The notes under the pieces: generated by a model
What the model was told of the DNA's origin: nothing
Databases searched by the model: none
Seen by the model: the letters and a program-made list of their open reading frames with translations, nothing else
DNA from: Methylocapsa aurea
GTDB taxonomy: Bacteria > Pseudomonadota > Alphaproteobacteria > Rhizobiales > Beijerinckiaceae
NCBI RefSeq assembly: GCF_000746085.1
Contig: NZ_JQKO01000001.1
Span: forward strand, 558,001 to 622,000
Direction of reading: 5' to 3'
DNA: 64,000 nt
Made by a program: the position numbers and the translations under genes
In this document: positions 54,495 to 62,625 of the stretch, one piece after another
Layout of the letters: every line of letters starts with the position of its first letter
Position numbering within the stretch: the stretch's first letter is position 1

Positions 54495-55052
54495 ATGGCG
54501 AGAGAGTATACGATTTCCGACCGCGCTTTAGTCGCTTTGGTCACTCAACTCACCGGCGGCTACCCCAATCCGGATGACACTTCCCCGCCGGGCCCTTGGG
54601 GCCCGGTCATTCGCCAAGCGTTGGAGCGCCTACGACGGGCGTCGGGTCCGGTTCCTGATCCTTGGCTTGAGGTCGCGCTCAATCCCCAACCGCTTCCGCC
54701 AAAGGCTGCTTTCGCCACCGCCTTTGCCCAACAGATCGTCGATCGGGTTCTGGTGCTGCAGGATGTCGCCGACGCCATGCCGCGACAAGGCGAACAGCAG
54801 GGCATTATCATCGTCAGCGGCTATATCTCAAGGTTTGTCGACGATTATTGCGGCACCGGCTTTCGGTTCAAATGGCCCTTTCCCGGACCCCGTCCAAATT
54901 GGTTCACCGAGGAAGTCAATGGCGCCGACTTGATCCTGGCGGGCGTCCAATTCGAGCGGGCCGCCGCAGAAATCTCCAACGAAGAACTGACGCGCAGTCT
55001 CATCGATGGCGCGGCCAGGCTGAAGGAGACTGGTCTGGCGAGACTTCAGTAA
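54495..55052 (+). CDS. Hypothetical protein, 185 aa
   Basis: I do not recognise a named family. The motif EVALNPQPLPPKAAFATAFA (about 60-79) contains the LNPQPLPP string seen in several uncharacterised bacterial proteins. The centre is aromatic and Pro-rich (YISRFVDDYCGTGFRFKWPF). It has no signal peptide or membrane segment. GGAG lies about eight bases before the ATG. It stands alone between dxs and tlyA. Confidence 0.8.
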   Translation: MAREYTISDRALVALVTQLTGGYPNPDDTSPPGPWGPVIRQALERLRRASGPVPDPWLEVALNPQPLPPKAAFATAFAQQIVDRVLVLQDVADAMPRQGEQQGIIIVSGYISRFVDDYCGTGFRFKWPFPGPRPNWFTEEVNGADLILAGVQFERAAAEISNEELTRSLIDGAARLKETGLARLQ

Positions 55053-55221
55053 CCGCTTTGCGGGCGCCTTTATTATGACCAAGATGGCCGACGTCCCCGG
55101 GGCCGGCCATGGTTGCGGCGGCGATAGCGGTTGATGCGATTGGAAGCAGGCTCAAGACTGCGAAACCGCTTGCAACCTTATTTGCGCGCCCATTTGCGAG
55201 CCATTTGTGCGATCCGTTTAA

Positions 55222-55950
55222 ATGACTCGCCAACGCGCTGATCTCGCTCTAGTCGAACGCAAGCTTTTCGAAAGCCGCGCCAAAGCGCAGGAGGCGATCG
55301 CCGCCGGACTTGTGCGCGCCGATGGCAAGGTTCTGCGCAAGGCCTCCGAGCCGGTCGATGCCGGCGCCCAAATCGAAGCCTTTGCTCCCTACCCCTGGGT
55401 CTCGCGCGGCGGATTGAAACTCGCCGCCGCGCTTGAGGCCTTCGGTTTCGATCCGGCCGGGCGCGCCTGCCTCGACATCGGCGCGTCAACCGGAGGATTC
55501 ACCCATGTTCTTCTCGCGCGCGGCGCTCTGGAAATCCTCGCCATCGATGTCGGACGCGGCCAATTGCACCCCGATCTTGCGCGCGATCCTCGGGTCATGT
55601 CGCGCGAGGCGACTGATGCGCGAAGCCTCACCCGCGCCTCGCTCGCGCACGCGCCGGAGTTCGTAACCTGCGACGTGAGCTTTATTTCTCTCAAATTGGT
55701 GCTTCCCATCGTGTTGCCGCTCGCCGCTCCCAACGCAAAGCTGGTCGCTCTCATCAAGCCGCAATTCGAGGCCGGTCCCGGTCACGTCGTCAAAGGCATC
55801 GTCAAGGATGCAGCGATCCGGCGCAAGGCCTGCGACGATATCCACTCCTTGGTGGAAGCCCTAGGCTGGCGCGTCGATGGGCTGCTGCCCTCCCCGATCG
55901 AAGGCGGCGACGGCAATATCGAATTCCTCATCGGCGCGACGCGGGCATGA
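55222..55950 (+). CDS. tlyA: TlyA-family rRNA 2'-O-methyltransferase
   Basis: A 242-residue protein. The N-terminal S4 RNA-binding domain covers residues 5-65 (RADLALVERKLFESRAKAQE), followed by PWVSRGGLKLAAALEAFGFD and the SAM motif CLDIGASTGGFTHVLLARGA (about 77-96). The catalytic set K-D-K-E of TlyA methylases is represented by K73, D-rich ICxD region and K-rich KPQFEAGP (about 180). It methylates rRNA ribose. In some bacteria it was called hemolysin A. The next gene overlaps by 4 bp. Confidence 0.93.
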   Translation: MTRQRADLALVERKLFESRAKAQEAIAAGLVRADGKVLRKASEPVDAGAQIEAFAPYPWVSRGGLKLAAALEAFGFDPAGRACLDIGASTGGFTHVLLARGALEILAIDVGRGQLHPDLARDPRVMSREATDARSLTRASLAHAPEFVTCDVSFISLKLVLPIVLPLAAPNAKLVALIKPQFEAGPGHVVKGIVKDAAIRRKACDDIHSLVEALGWRVDGLLPSPIEGGDGNIEFLIGATRA

Positions 55951-57221
55951 TCGACCTCAACGCAAGGCTACATGTCGAACGCCTGGGCCAGCGCGGCGAA
56001 GGTCTCGCGCGGGGACCCGAGGGTCCCGTCTTCATTCCCTATGCCCTGGCGGATGAAACGATCATCGCCGAAGTCGACGGCTCGCGCGGCAGGCTGGTCG
56101 AGATCGTGACCCCGTCCCCCAATCGCATCGACCCATTCTGCCGCTATTTTTCCGTCTGCGGCGGCTGCGCGGTTCAAACGCTCGCCGCTGCGCCTTACGC
56201 CCAATGGAAACAAAGCCTTCTCGTCGTCGCGCTGAAACAGGCCGGGCTTGCGGCCACTGTTGAGCCGCTGGTCGATGCGCATGGCGAAGGGCGCAGGCGC
56301 GCAACGTTTCACGCCCGCGTGGACTGGACCGGCAAATCGACGACGGGGTTCATGCGGGCGCGGGCGCATAAGATCGTCGAGATCGACTCCTGTCCGGTCC
56401 TGGCGCCCGCCATGCTTCGGGCGGCGCCAGTGGCGCGGGCGCTGGCGCAGGCGCTCGCCGGATCAGGAAAGCCGCTCGACATTCTCGTCACCGCGACGGC
56501 GTCAGGCCTGGATGTCGATCTCAAGGGACATGGGCCGCTGAGCGAGGACGAGAGCCGCAGGCTTGTCCGGCTCGCCTTGACGCAGGATCTGGCCCGCCTG
56601 TCGAATCATGGCGCCATTGTGTTTGCCCAGCGCACGCCGATGCTGGCCATGGGTCGGACAATGGTCGCGCCGCCGCCCGGCGCCTTCCTGCAGGCAACGG
56701 AGGCCGGCGAACAAGCGCTGGCGGCAAAAGTCTGCGCCGCCGTCAAAGGCGCTGGCGAGATCGCCGACCTTTTCGCAGGCGTCGGAACTTTTTCGTTGCG
56801 CATGGCCGAATTTGCCGGGATCCACGCCTTCGATCTCGAGGAGGCCGCACTCGGCGCCCTAGCAAAAGCGGCGCGGATTGAAGGTCTGCGGCCGGTAAGC
56901 GTCGAGGCGCGCGATCTCTTCCGCCGGCCCCTCGCGCCAGCGGAGTTGGCGCGGTTCGAGGCGATCGTGTTCGATCCGCCGCGCGCCGGGGCCGAGCAAC
57001 AGGCGCGGGCGCTCGCCGCCTCCCGCGTCCCTCTCGTCGTCGCCATATCCTGCAATGCGCAGACATTCGCCCGCGACGCGGCGATCCTTTGCAGCGGCGG
57101 CTATGAAATCGCGCGGATCGAACCGATCGATCAGTTTCGCCATTCGCCGCATGTCGAAATCATTGGCGTCTTCCACCGCCCGGCGGAGAAATCTCGGAAA
57201 ATCCGGCGGCTTCTGGGGTGA
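55947..57221 (+). CDS. Class I SAM-dependent RNA m5U methyltransferase (TrmA/RumA family)
   Basis: A 424-residue protein. Residues 1-50 form a TRAM-like beta-barrel (RLGQRGEGLARGPEGPVFIP), and FCRYFSVCGGCAVQ (about 60-73) holds the Cys residues for an iron-sulfur cluster. The SAM domain has IADLFAGVGTFSLRMAEFAG (about 272-291), FDPPRAGAEQQA (about 343-354) and the nucleophile Cys in VAISCNAQTFARD. It makes 5-methyluridine in 23S rRNA or tRNA; RlmC, RlmD or TrmA cannot be told apart by eye. It is the second gene of an operon with tlyA. Confidence 0.92.
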   Translation: MIDLNARLHVERLGQRGEGLARGPEGPVFIPYALADETIIAEVDGSRGRLVEIVTPSPNRIDPFCRYFSVCGGCAVQTLAAAPYAQWKQSLLVVALKQAGLAATVEPLVDAHGEGRRRATFHARVDWTGKSTTGFMRARAHKIVEIDSCPVLAPAMLRAAPVARALAQALAGSGKPLDILVTATASGLDVDLKGHGPLSEDESRRLVRLALTQDLARLSNHGAIVFAQRTPMLAMGRTMVAPPPGAFLQATEAGEQALAAKVCAAVKGAGEIADLFAGVGTFSLRMAEFAGIHAFDLEEAALGALAKAARIEGLRPVSVEARDLFRRPLAPAELARFEAIVFDPPRAGAEQQARALAASRVPLVVAISCNAQTFARDAAILCSGGYEIARIEPIDQFRHSPHVEIIGVFHRPAEKSRKIRRLLG

Positions 57222-57270
57222 GCGTCAGCGTGACCCTATTCGCGATCTCTTGCGGGCAATCGGAATTTTT

Positions 57271-58086
57271 CTAGCGCGCAGGATTGGACCGATGAACCGC
57301 GATGGGCGGCGGATCAAACCATTGGAACGCCAGAAGCCCGACCAGAAAGCCGCCGATATGGGCCTCCCAAGCGATTGTCGCGTCGGTCACGCCGAGCGGC
57401 CCCGACATGGCGCCGGATAGGAAATTAGCGAGGAACCAGAAGGCGAGAAAGCTGATCGCGCCGCGATTCGAAACAATCTCCCGCAAAGGAAGCGCCGGCA
57501 AACGATAGGTCAGGTCTTGCTCCGCCCGTTCGGAAAAGCCGAGGGCTTCCCCCAGCGGCGCGCCGGGTTGAAACACGAAACGCACCGCCGCGGCCATCGC
57601 GCCGGACACCACTGCCGAAGCCCCAATGACCGGCTGCAAACTGTCCATATGAGTGAGGAAATGCGTCGCCGCGCCGGCAAGCGCGGCTGCGACGCAAAAC
57701 ACCAGGAAACGCGGCGTCCCGAAGCGGCGCGCCACGGCCGAGCCGAAGGCCACGAACCAGAGGCTATTCATGCCCACATGCAGCCAGCCGCCATGGAGCA
57801 GCGCATAGGTAAGGAGCGTCCACCATTGCGCCCGGCCATCGCCAAGGAAATAGCGATCGAGTTGAAAGCCGGGGCCCGTCAGGTCGTCATTGGCGGCAAA
57901 AACGCGATCGGGATCAAAGGCGAAAGTGAATCGTCCCGGCACGAATGCGAAGCGCTGGAGAATCTTTAGAAAGATTTCCGGCGGGAGAAAATCGCATATG
58001 GCCTCGATCAAAACCAGCGCCGCGATGATGTAAAGGATCACCGTCGGCACGTTGAAAATGCGTTCCTTCGGGTGGCGCATGCTCAT
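57271..58086 (-). CDS. Rhomboid-family intramembrane serine protease
   Basis: A 271-residue protein with about six membrane segments. The motif LLHGGWLHVGMNSLWFVAFG (about 96-115) is the HxxxxH plus loop region, VIGASAVVSGAMAAAVRFVF (about 153-172) holds the nucleophile Ser in the GxSxxxSG pattern, and AWEAHIGGFLVGLL (about 239-252) holds the catalytic His. The Ser-His dyad is thus complete. It cuts membrane proteins within the bilayer; the substrate is unknown. It is convergent with the RNA methyltransferase gene and 45 bp downstream of prfB on the same strand. Confidence 0.93.
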   Translation of the reverse strand: MSMRHPKERIFNVPTVILYIIAALVLIEAICDFLPPEIFLKILQRFAFVPGRFTFAFDPDRVFAANDDLTGPGFQLDRYFLGDGRAQWWTLLTYALLHGGWLHVGMNSLWFVAFGSAVARRFGTPRFLVFCVAAALAGAATHFLTHMDSLQPVIGASAVVSGAMAAAVRFVFQPGAPLGEALGFSERAEQDLTYRLPALPLREIVSNRGAISFLAFWFLANFLSGAMSGPLGVTDATIAWEAHIGGFLVGLLAFQWFDPPPIAVHRSNPAR

Positions 58087-58131
58087 GCCTCGTCAGGGCT
58101 GCTTCGGGCGAGCCGGCGCCGGATCGCCATT

Positions 58132-59263
58132 TTAGTCCACGTCCTCGACGGCGAGGGCGGCGCCGCCGGCGAGTTTTTGCGCCAGCGCCGCTTCCATGAA
58201 GGGATCGAGTTCGCCATCCAGGACCTCGTCCGGCGTTCCCGAGGTCGCGCCGGTGCGCAGGTCCTTCACCAGCTGATAGGGCTGCAGCACATAGGAGCGG
58301 ATCTGATGGCCCCAGCCGATTTCGGTCTTGGTGGCTTCGGTGGCGTTGGCCTCCGCCTCGCGCCGCTCGATTTCCTGTTCATAGAGCCGCGCCCGCAGCA
58401 TGTTCCAGGCGGTGGCGCGATTCTTATGCTGCGACCGCTCGCCTTGGCAGGCGACGACGATTCCGGAAGGAATATGGGTGATGCGCACCGCCGAGTCGGT
58501 GGTGTTGATGTGCTGGCCTCCAGCGCCCGACGAGCGGTAAGTGTCGATCCGACAATCGCTTTCATTGACGTCAATTTCAATCCGATCGTCGATGACCGGA
58601 TAGACCCAGACGGAGGCGAAGCTCGTATGCCGGCGGGCATTGGAATCGAAAGGCGAGATCCGCACGAGCCGATGCACGCCGGATTCGGTCTTCGCCCAGC
58701 CATAGGCATTATGCCCCTTGACGAGAAGCGTGCCCGATTTCAGCCCCGCCTCGTCGCCGGCGGTCTCCTCGATGATCTCGACCTTGAACTTATGCCGCTC
58801 GGCCCAGCGCGCATACATGCGAAACAGCATGCGCGCCCAGTCGCAGCTCTCGGTGCCGCCGGCGCCCGAATGGACTTCGATATAAGCATCGTTGCCGTCG
58901 ACCTCGCCCGAAAGCAGCGCCTCGATCTGGCGGCGTTCGGCCTCGAGCTTCAGCGCCTTGAGCTGATCGACGCCTTCCTTCTCGGTGGCGGCGTCCTGTT
59001 CCGCCTCACCCAGCTCAACGAGGGTCACGGCGTCATCGAGTTCGCTCTCGAAGCGATTGATCGAGCCAAGCCTGTCCTCGATTTCGGTCCGCTCGCGCAT
59101 GATTTGCTGCGCGGCCTCCGTATCGTTCCAGAGATTTGGATCCTCGACCTTGGCGTTCAGTTCGGCGAGACGGCGGCCAGCGGCGTCGACGTCAAAGATG
59201 CCTCCTCAGCAATCCCATGGATTGCTTGATGGCTAGAACCAGCGCTTCGGCTTCGGCGCGCAT
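58132..59263 (-). CDS. prfB: Peptide chain release factor 2, made by programmed +1 frameshift
   Basis: The gene starts at an ATG at 59263; 23 codons (MRAEAEALVLAIKQSMGLLR, RHL) lead to an in-frame TGA at 59194-59192. After a +1 shift at CTT-T-GAC the frame continues (DVDAAGRRLAELNAKVEDPN) for 353 codons to 58132, total about 376 residues, as expected for RF2. The GGQ-containing region HINTTDSAVRITHIPSGIVV is preceded by SSGAGGQ (catalytic GGQ), and the SPF anticodon-like motif is present (ISPFDS). It releases peptides at UGA and UAA. It follows PBP1A in the usual alphaproteobacterial order. Confidence 0.96.
59191..59206 (-). promoter_or_regulatory. Programmed +1 frameshift site of prfB
   Basis: On the minus strand AGGAGG (59206-59201) is followed by CAT and then CTTTGAC (59197-59191). 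The SD-like AGGAGG with a 3-nt gap to the CTT slippery codon, then a UGA, is the known E. coli RF2 arrangement. Low RF2 activity stalls the ribosome at UGA and promotes the shift, so RF2 regulates its own synthesis. Confidence 0.93.
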
Positions 59264-59449
59264 GTTTGGGCTTTCTGATCGGAGGGAAAAGGGCGCGGAT
59301 GCGCCTAAGTTGGCGGGAACATAGGATGGCGGGCAGGTGATGTAAATGGGCGAGGAGACTTACGACTTTCCGCCAAGTCGCGCAGGAAAACTTTGTCGCC
59401 GGCCAGCGAAGACCCTATGATCGGAGCAGATCAAATGGAGGTGGCGGGG

Positions 59450-59788
59450 ATGCCGGATTTCAAACTGCCTCTGTCGGGTGACGTCACTCAGTCCTTTGGG
59501 TCCTGGATCGGCTCCCTCAATGCGATGGGCGCTCAATTCAGCGTGATCAGCGTCAATCTCGGCAAATCCTCCGACCCTAGGGTCGAAGAGCAAATGCTCA
59601 GCGACGTGGGGAGCTATGGCAAGCAGCTTGGCCGGATCGAGGACGCCCTCGCGGTCCTGCTCGACCATTTCCGGCCCGATCGCGCGCTGACTCCGGCCGA
59701 AGACAAGGCGATCCGGGATCTCCGGCGCATGCTGGAGGACGTCGCCGAGGTGAAGGAGCGCTGCGCAGCCAAGCACGGGCGCTCCTGA
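59450..59788 (+). CDS. Hypothetical protein, 112 aa
   Basis: The start at 59450 (MPDFKLPLSGDVTQSFGSWI) is chosen because GGAGGTGGCGGGG lies directly before it; ATGs at 59417 and 59435 lack this. I do not recognise the family. The protein is soluble; the second half is helical and charged (EDALAVLLDHFRPDRALTPA; EDKAIRDLRRMLEDVAEVKE) and may form a coiled coil. It lies between the divergent prfB and the convergent PBP1A gene. Confidence 0.8.
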   Translation: MPDFKLPLSGDVTQSFGSWIGSLNAMGAQFSVISVNLGKSSDPRVEEQMLSDVGSYGKQLGRIEDALAVLLDHFRPDRALTPAEDKAIRDLRRMLEDVAEVKERCAAKHGRS

Positions 59789-59817
59789 CCGATAGGCTTC
59801 AGTCCGTTTCGCTCGCC

Positions 59818-62232
59818 CTAATATAAGCCGCCGGTGCCCGTGCCCACCAGGCGGTCGGCGTCGGGATTGACGGCCTGCGCGCGCGGCGACGCGTCGCCGG
59901 CGGCGTAGGAATCGGGCGGCGCCGTGCCCGGCTTGAAGGCTTCCAAAATCGCGCCAGACCCGCTCGAACGCATGCCCGATTTGGCGTCGACCGAAATCAG
60001 CTTGATCCCCGGCGGCACCCGGAACGGAACATCCGGCTTGTCTTTCAACGCCATTTTCATGAAATCGCCAAAGATCGGCGCGGCATATTGCGACGCCTGC
60101 GCCGAATCGCCGAGCGAACGCGGCTGATCATAGCCTAGGAACACCCCGACCGCGAGATCGGGCGAGAAGCCGACGAACCAGAGATCCTTGGCGTCGTTGG
60201 TCGTGCCGGTCTTGCCGGCGAGGTGTCGGTTGGCGTCCTTGATCCTTTGCCCTGTGCCGCGCTGGATCACGCCTTCCATGATCGAGGTGATCTGATAGGC
60301 GGTGAGCGGATCGAGCACCTGCTCGCGCTTGTCGATCAGCCGGGGCTCGGGCTGATTCTGCCATTTCTGCGCGTCGCAATTCTCGCAGATGCGCTCGTCG
60401 TGGCGGTAGATGGTATGGCCCCAGCGATCCTGAATGCGGTCGATGAAAGTCGGCTTGATCCGCTTGCCGCCATTGGCGAGCATCGAATAGGCGGTGGTCA
60501 TCCGCATCAAGGTCGTCTCGCCCGAGCCGAGCGACATCGCAAGGAACGGCGGCAGATCGTCATAAATGCCGAAACGTTTGGCGTATTCGGCGATCAGCGG
60601 CATGCCGACGTCGCGGGCGAGCCGCACCGTCATCTGATTGACCGAATGCTCGACGCCAAAGCGCAATGTATGCGGTCCGCCCGACTTGCCTTCGAAATTT
60701 TCCGGCCGCCACACGCCCAGGCCCGGGCCTTGATCGACTTCAATCGGAGCGTCGAGGATGATCGAGGAGGGCGTATAGCCATTGTCGAGCGCCGTAGCAT
60801 AGACGATCGGCTTGAACGAAGACCCCGGCTGGCGCAGCGCCTGGGTGGCGCGGTTGAACTCGGACTGATCGAACGAGAATCCGCCGACCATGGCGAAGAC
60901 GCGGCCGGTATAGGGATCCATCGCCGCGATGGCGCCGCCAACTTCCGGGATCTGGCGCAGCCGATATTGCCCCGGCTTGGCCTCGATCTGTTCGACATAG
61001 ATCACGTCGCCCGGCCCGAGCGCCGACCGTGAGCCGGAGCCGCGGGTCCAATGCATGCCGACGCTATTGGAAAGAATGCCGGATTCCCGTTCGCGTTCGA
61101 TTTCGCCGGATTTTTCGCGGCGCGGCTGCAAGCCGACCCGCGCCCCGGACTCGTTGGCGTCGATGACGACGGCGAGCCGCCAGGGCGCGACATCGCCGAG
61201 GGCTGGAACATCGGCGAGCGGAACGCCCCAATCCTGGCTGATGTCGATATGGCGCATCGGACCGCGAAATCCATGCGCCTCGTCGTAACGCACAAGGCCA
61301 TCGACCAGGGCGCGGCGCGCCATCAGCTGCATCTTCGGATCGAGCGTTGTGCGGACAGACAGGCCGCCCTCGTAAAGTTTCTTCTCCCCATAACGCTCGC
61401 CGAGTTCGCGGCGGACTTCCTCGGCGAAAAAGCCGGCGGCGAAAGCGTTGGGGGAGAGGACGCGCGGATTGACGCCAAGCGGCTCGGACTTAGCCTTCTC
61501 GCCATCCGGGCGAGACACATGGCCATTCTCGACCATCCGGTCGATCACCCAATTGCGCCGCTCGATCGCCCGTTCGCGCTTTTGAAAGGGATGATAATTA
61601 TTCGGCGCCTTCGGCAGGGCGGCGAGATAGGCGGCCTGCGCAATCGTCAGTTCATGCACCGACTTGCCATAATAATTCAGCGCCGCGGCGGCGACGCCAT
61701 AATTGCCAAGGCCAAGATAGATTTCGTTCAGATAAAGTTCGAGAATCTTTTCTTTCGAATAGGCGCCCTCGATCCGGAAGGACAGCAGCGCCTCGCGGAT
61801 CTTGCGTTCGATGGTGCGCTCATTCGTCAAGAGAAAGTTCTTGGCGACCTGCTGAGTGATTGTCGAAGCGCCTTGGACGCGCCGGCCGCCCTGCGCCAGA
61901 ACCAAGAGGTTGCGCAGGATGCCTTCTGGATCGACTCCGGCATGGGTGTAAAAATTCTTGTCCTCGGCCGAAAGGAAGGCCTGTTTGACGAGCGGCGGGA
62001 TGGCTGCGCTCGGCAAATAAAGACGCCGCTCGCGCGCATATTCAGCGACGAGCGAGCCGTCGACGGCATGCACGCGCGTCATGACCCGCGGTTCGTAATT
62101 CTTAAGCTGCGTATAATCGGGCAGGTCCTGTTCGAATTTCCAAATAAGAAGCCCGGCGGCGCAAGCGCCGACGACAAAAATAATGGCGCCTGTCGTAAAA
62201 ATAAAACCGAAGAAACGGGCAATCAGCCGCAT
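59818..62232 (-). CDS. mrcA: Penicillin-binding protein 1A (bifunctional)
   Basis: An 804-residue class A PBP. One membrane anchor lies at 8-31. The GT51 transglycosylase domain covers about 55-230 with EDKNFYTH (90-97), the catalytic Glu, and GASTITQQVAKNF (121-133). An OB-like insert follows (about 315-425). The transpeptidase domain has the active Ser in QPGSSFKP (468-475, SxxK at 471-474) and KTGTTND near 675. It polymerises and cross-links peptidoglycan in the periplasm. It lies between prfB and the amidase gene, the usual order in this class. Confidence 0.96.
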   Translation of the reverse strand: MRLIARFFGFIFTTGAIIFVVGACAAGLLIWKFEQDLPDYTQLKNYEPRVMTRVHAVDGSLVAEYARERRLYLPSAAIPPLVKQAFLSAEDKNFYTHAGVDPEGILRNLLVLAQGGRRVQGASTITQQVAKNFLLTNERTIERKIREALLSFRIEGAYSKEKILELYLNEIYLGLGNYGVAAAALNYYGKSVHELTIAQAAYLAALPKAPNNYHPFQKRERAIERRNWVIDRMVENGHVSRPDGEKAKSEPLGVNPRVLSPNAFAAGFFAEEVRRELGERYGEKKLYEGGLSVRTTLDPKMQLMARRALVDGLVRYDEAHGFRGPMRHIDISQDWGVPLADVPALGDVAPWRLAVVIDANESGARVGLQPRREKSGEIERERESGILSNSVGMHWTRGSGSRSALGPGDVIYVEQIEAKPGQYRLRQIPEVGGAIAAMDPYTGRVFAMVGGFSFDQSEFNRATQALRQPGSSFKPIVYATALDNGYTPSSIILDAPIEVDQGPGLGVWRPENFEGKSGGPHTLRFGVEHSVNQMTVRLARDVGMPLIAEYAKRFGIYDDLPPFLAMSLGSGETTLMRMTTAYSMLANGGKRIKPTFIDRIQDRWGHTIYRHDERICENCDAQKWQNQPEPRLIDKREQVLDPLTAYQITSIMEGVIQRGTGQRIKDANRHLAGKTGTTNDAKDLWFVGFSPDLAVGVFLGYDQPRSLGDSAQASQYAAPIFGDFMKMALKDKPDVPFRVPPGIKLISVDAKSGMRSSGSGAILEAFKPGTAPPDSYAAGDASPRAQAVNPDADRLVGTGTGGLY

Positions 62233-62625
62233 GCAAATTGGCCTCTCGAATTCGGAGCGCGCGCGGCCATCGGCAAATAATGGCCCTACCCCGCGCCGAC
62301 GGTCGAAGAAATCTCGCCGTTGGAATTTGTAAACCGTCCGTCGAGGGCCGGTTCGCGAGAACGTCGCTTTATTCCTGCGGCGCTTTTGTGGTGATAATTT
62401 GTCCGAGCGCCAAGCGCCAGATTCAACTTTCTTCTCTGGCGCGTCCGATTCTTTTCAAGCCCCCCGGCGACTCCTGCGACGAAAGGAGCGAACTGAGCGC
62501 GATCACCCATGCATTATTTTTTACATACTAATATATGATTTGATTCTCAAACATCCGCATCCTTGTGAGGGGCCGCTCTGCAAGGATCCCATCGACAAAT
62601 CCAGCGGCTTTCTTGAGGACATGCT
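62233..62625. promoter_or_regulatory. Intergenic region between mrcA and the amidase gene
   Basis: 393 bp between the PBP1A start and the amidase stop, both on the minus strand. An AT-rich stretch at 62515-62545 (TTTTTTACATACTAATATAT) is a plausible promoter area for mrcA. No gene or strong hairpin was recognised. Confidence 0.4.
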
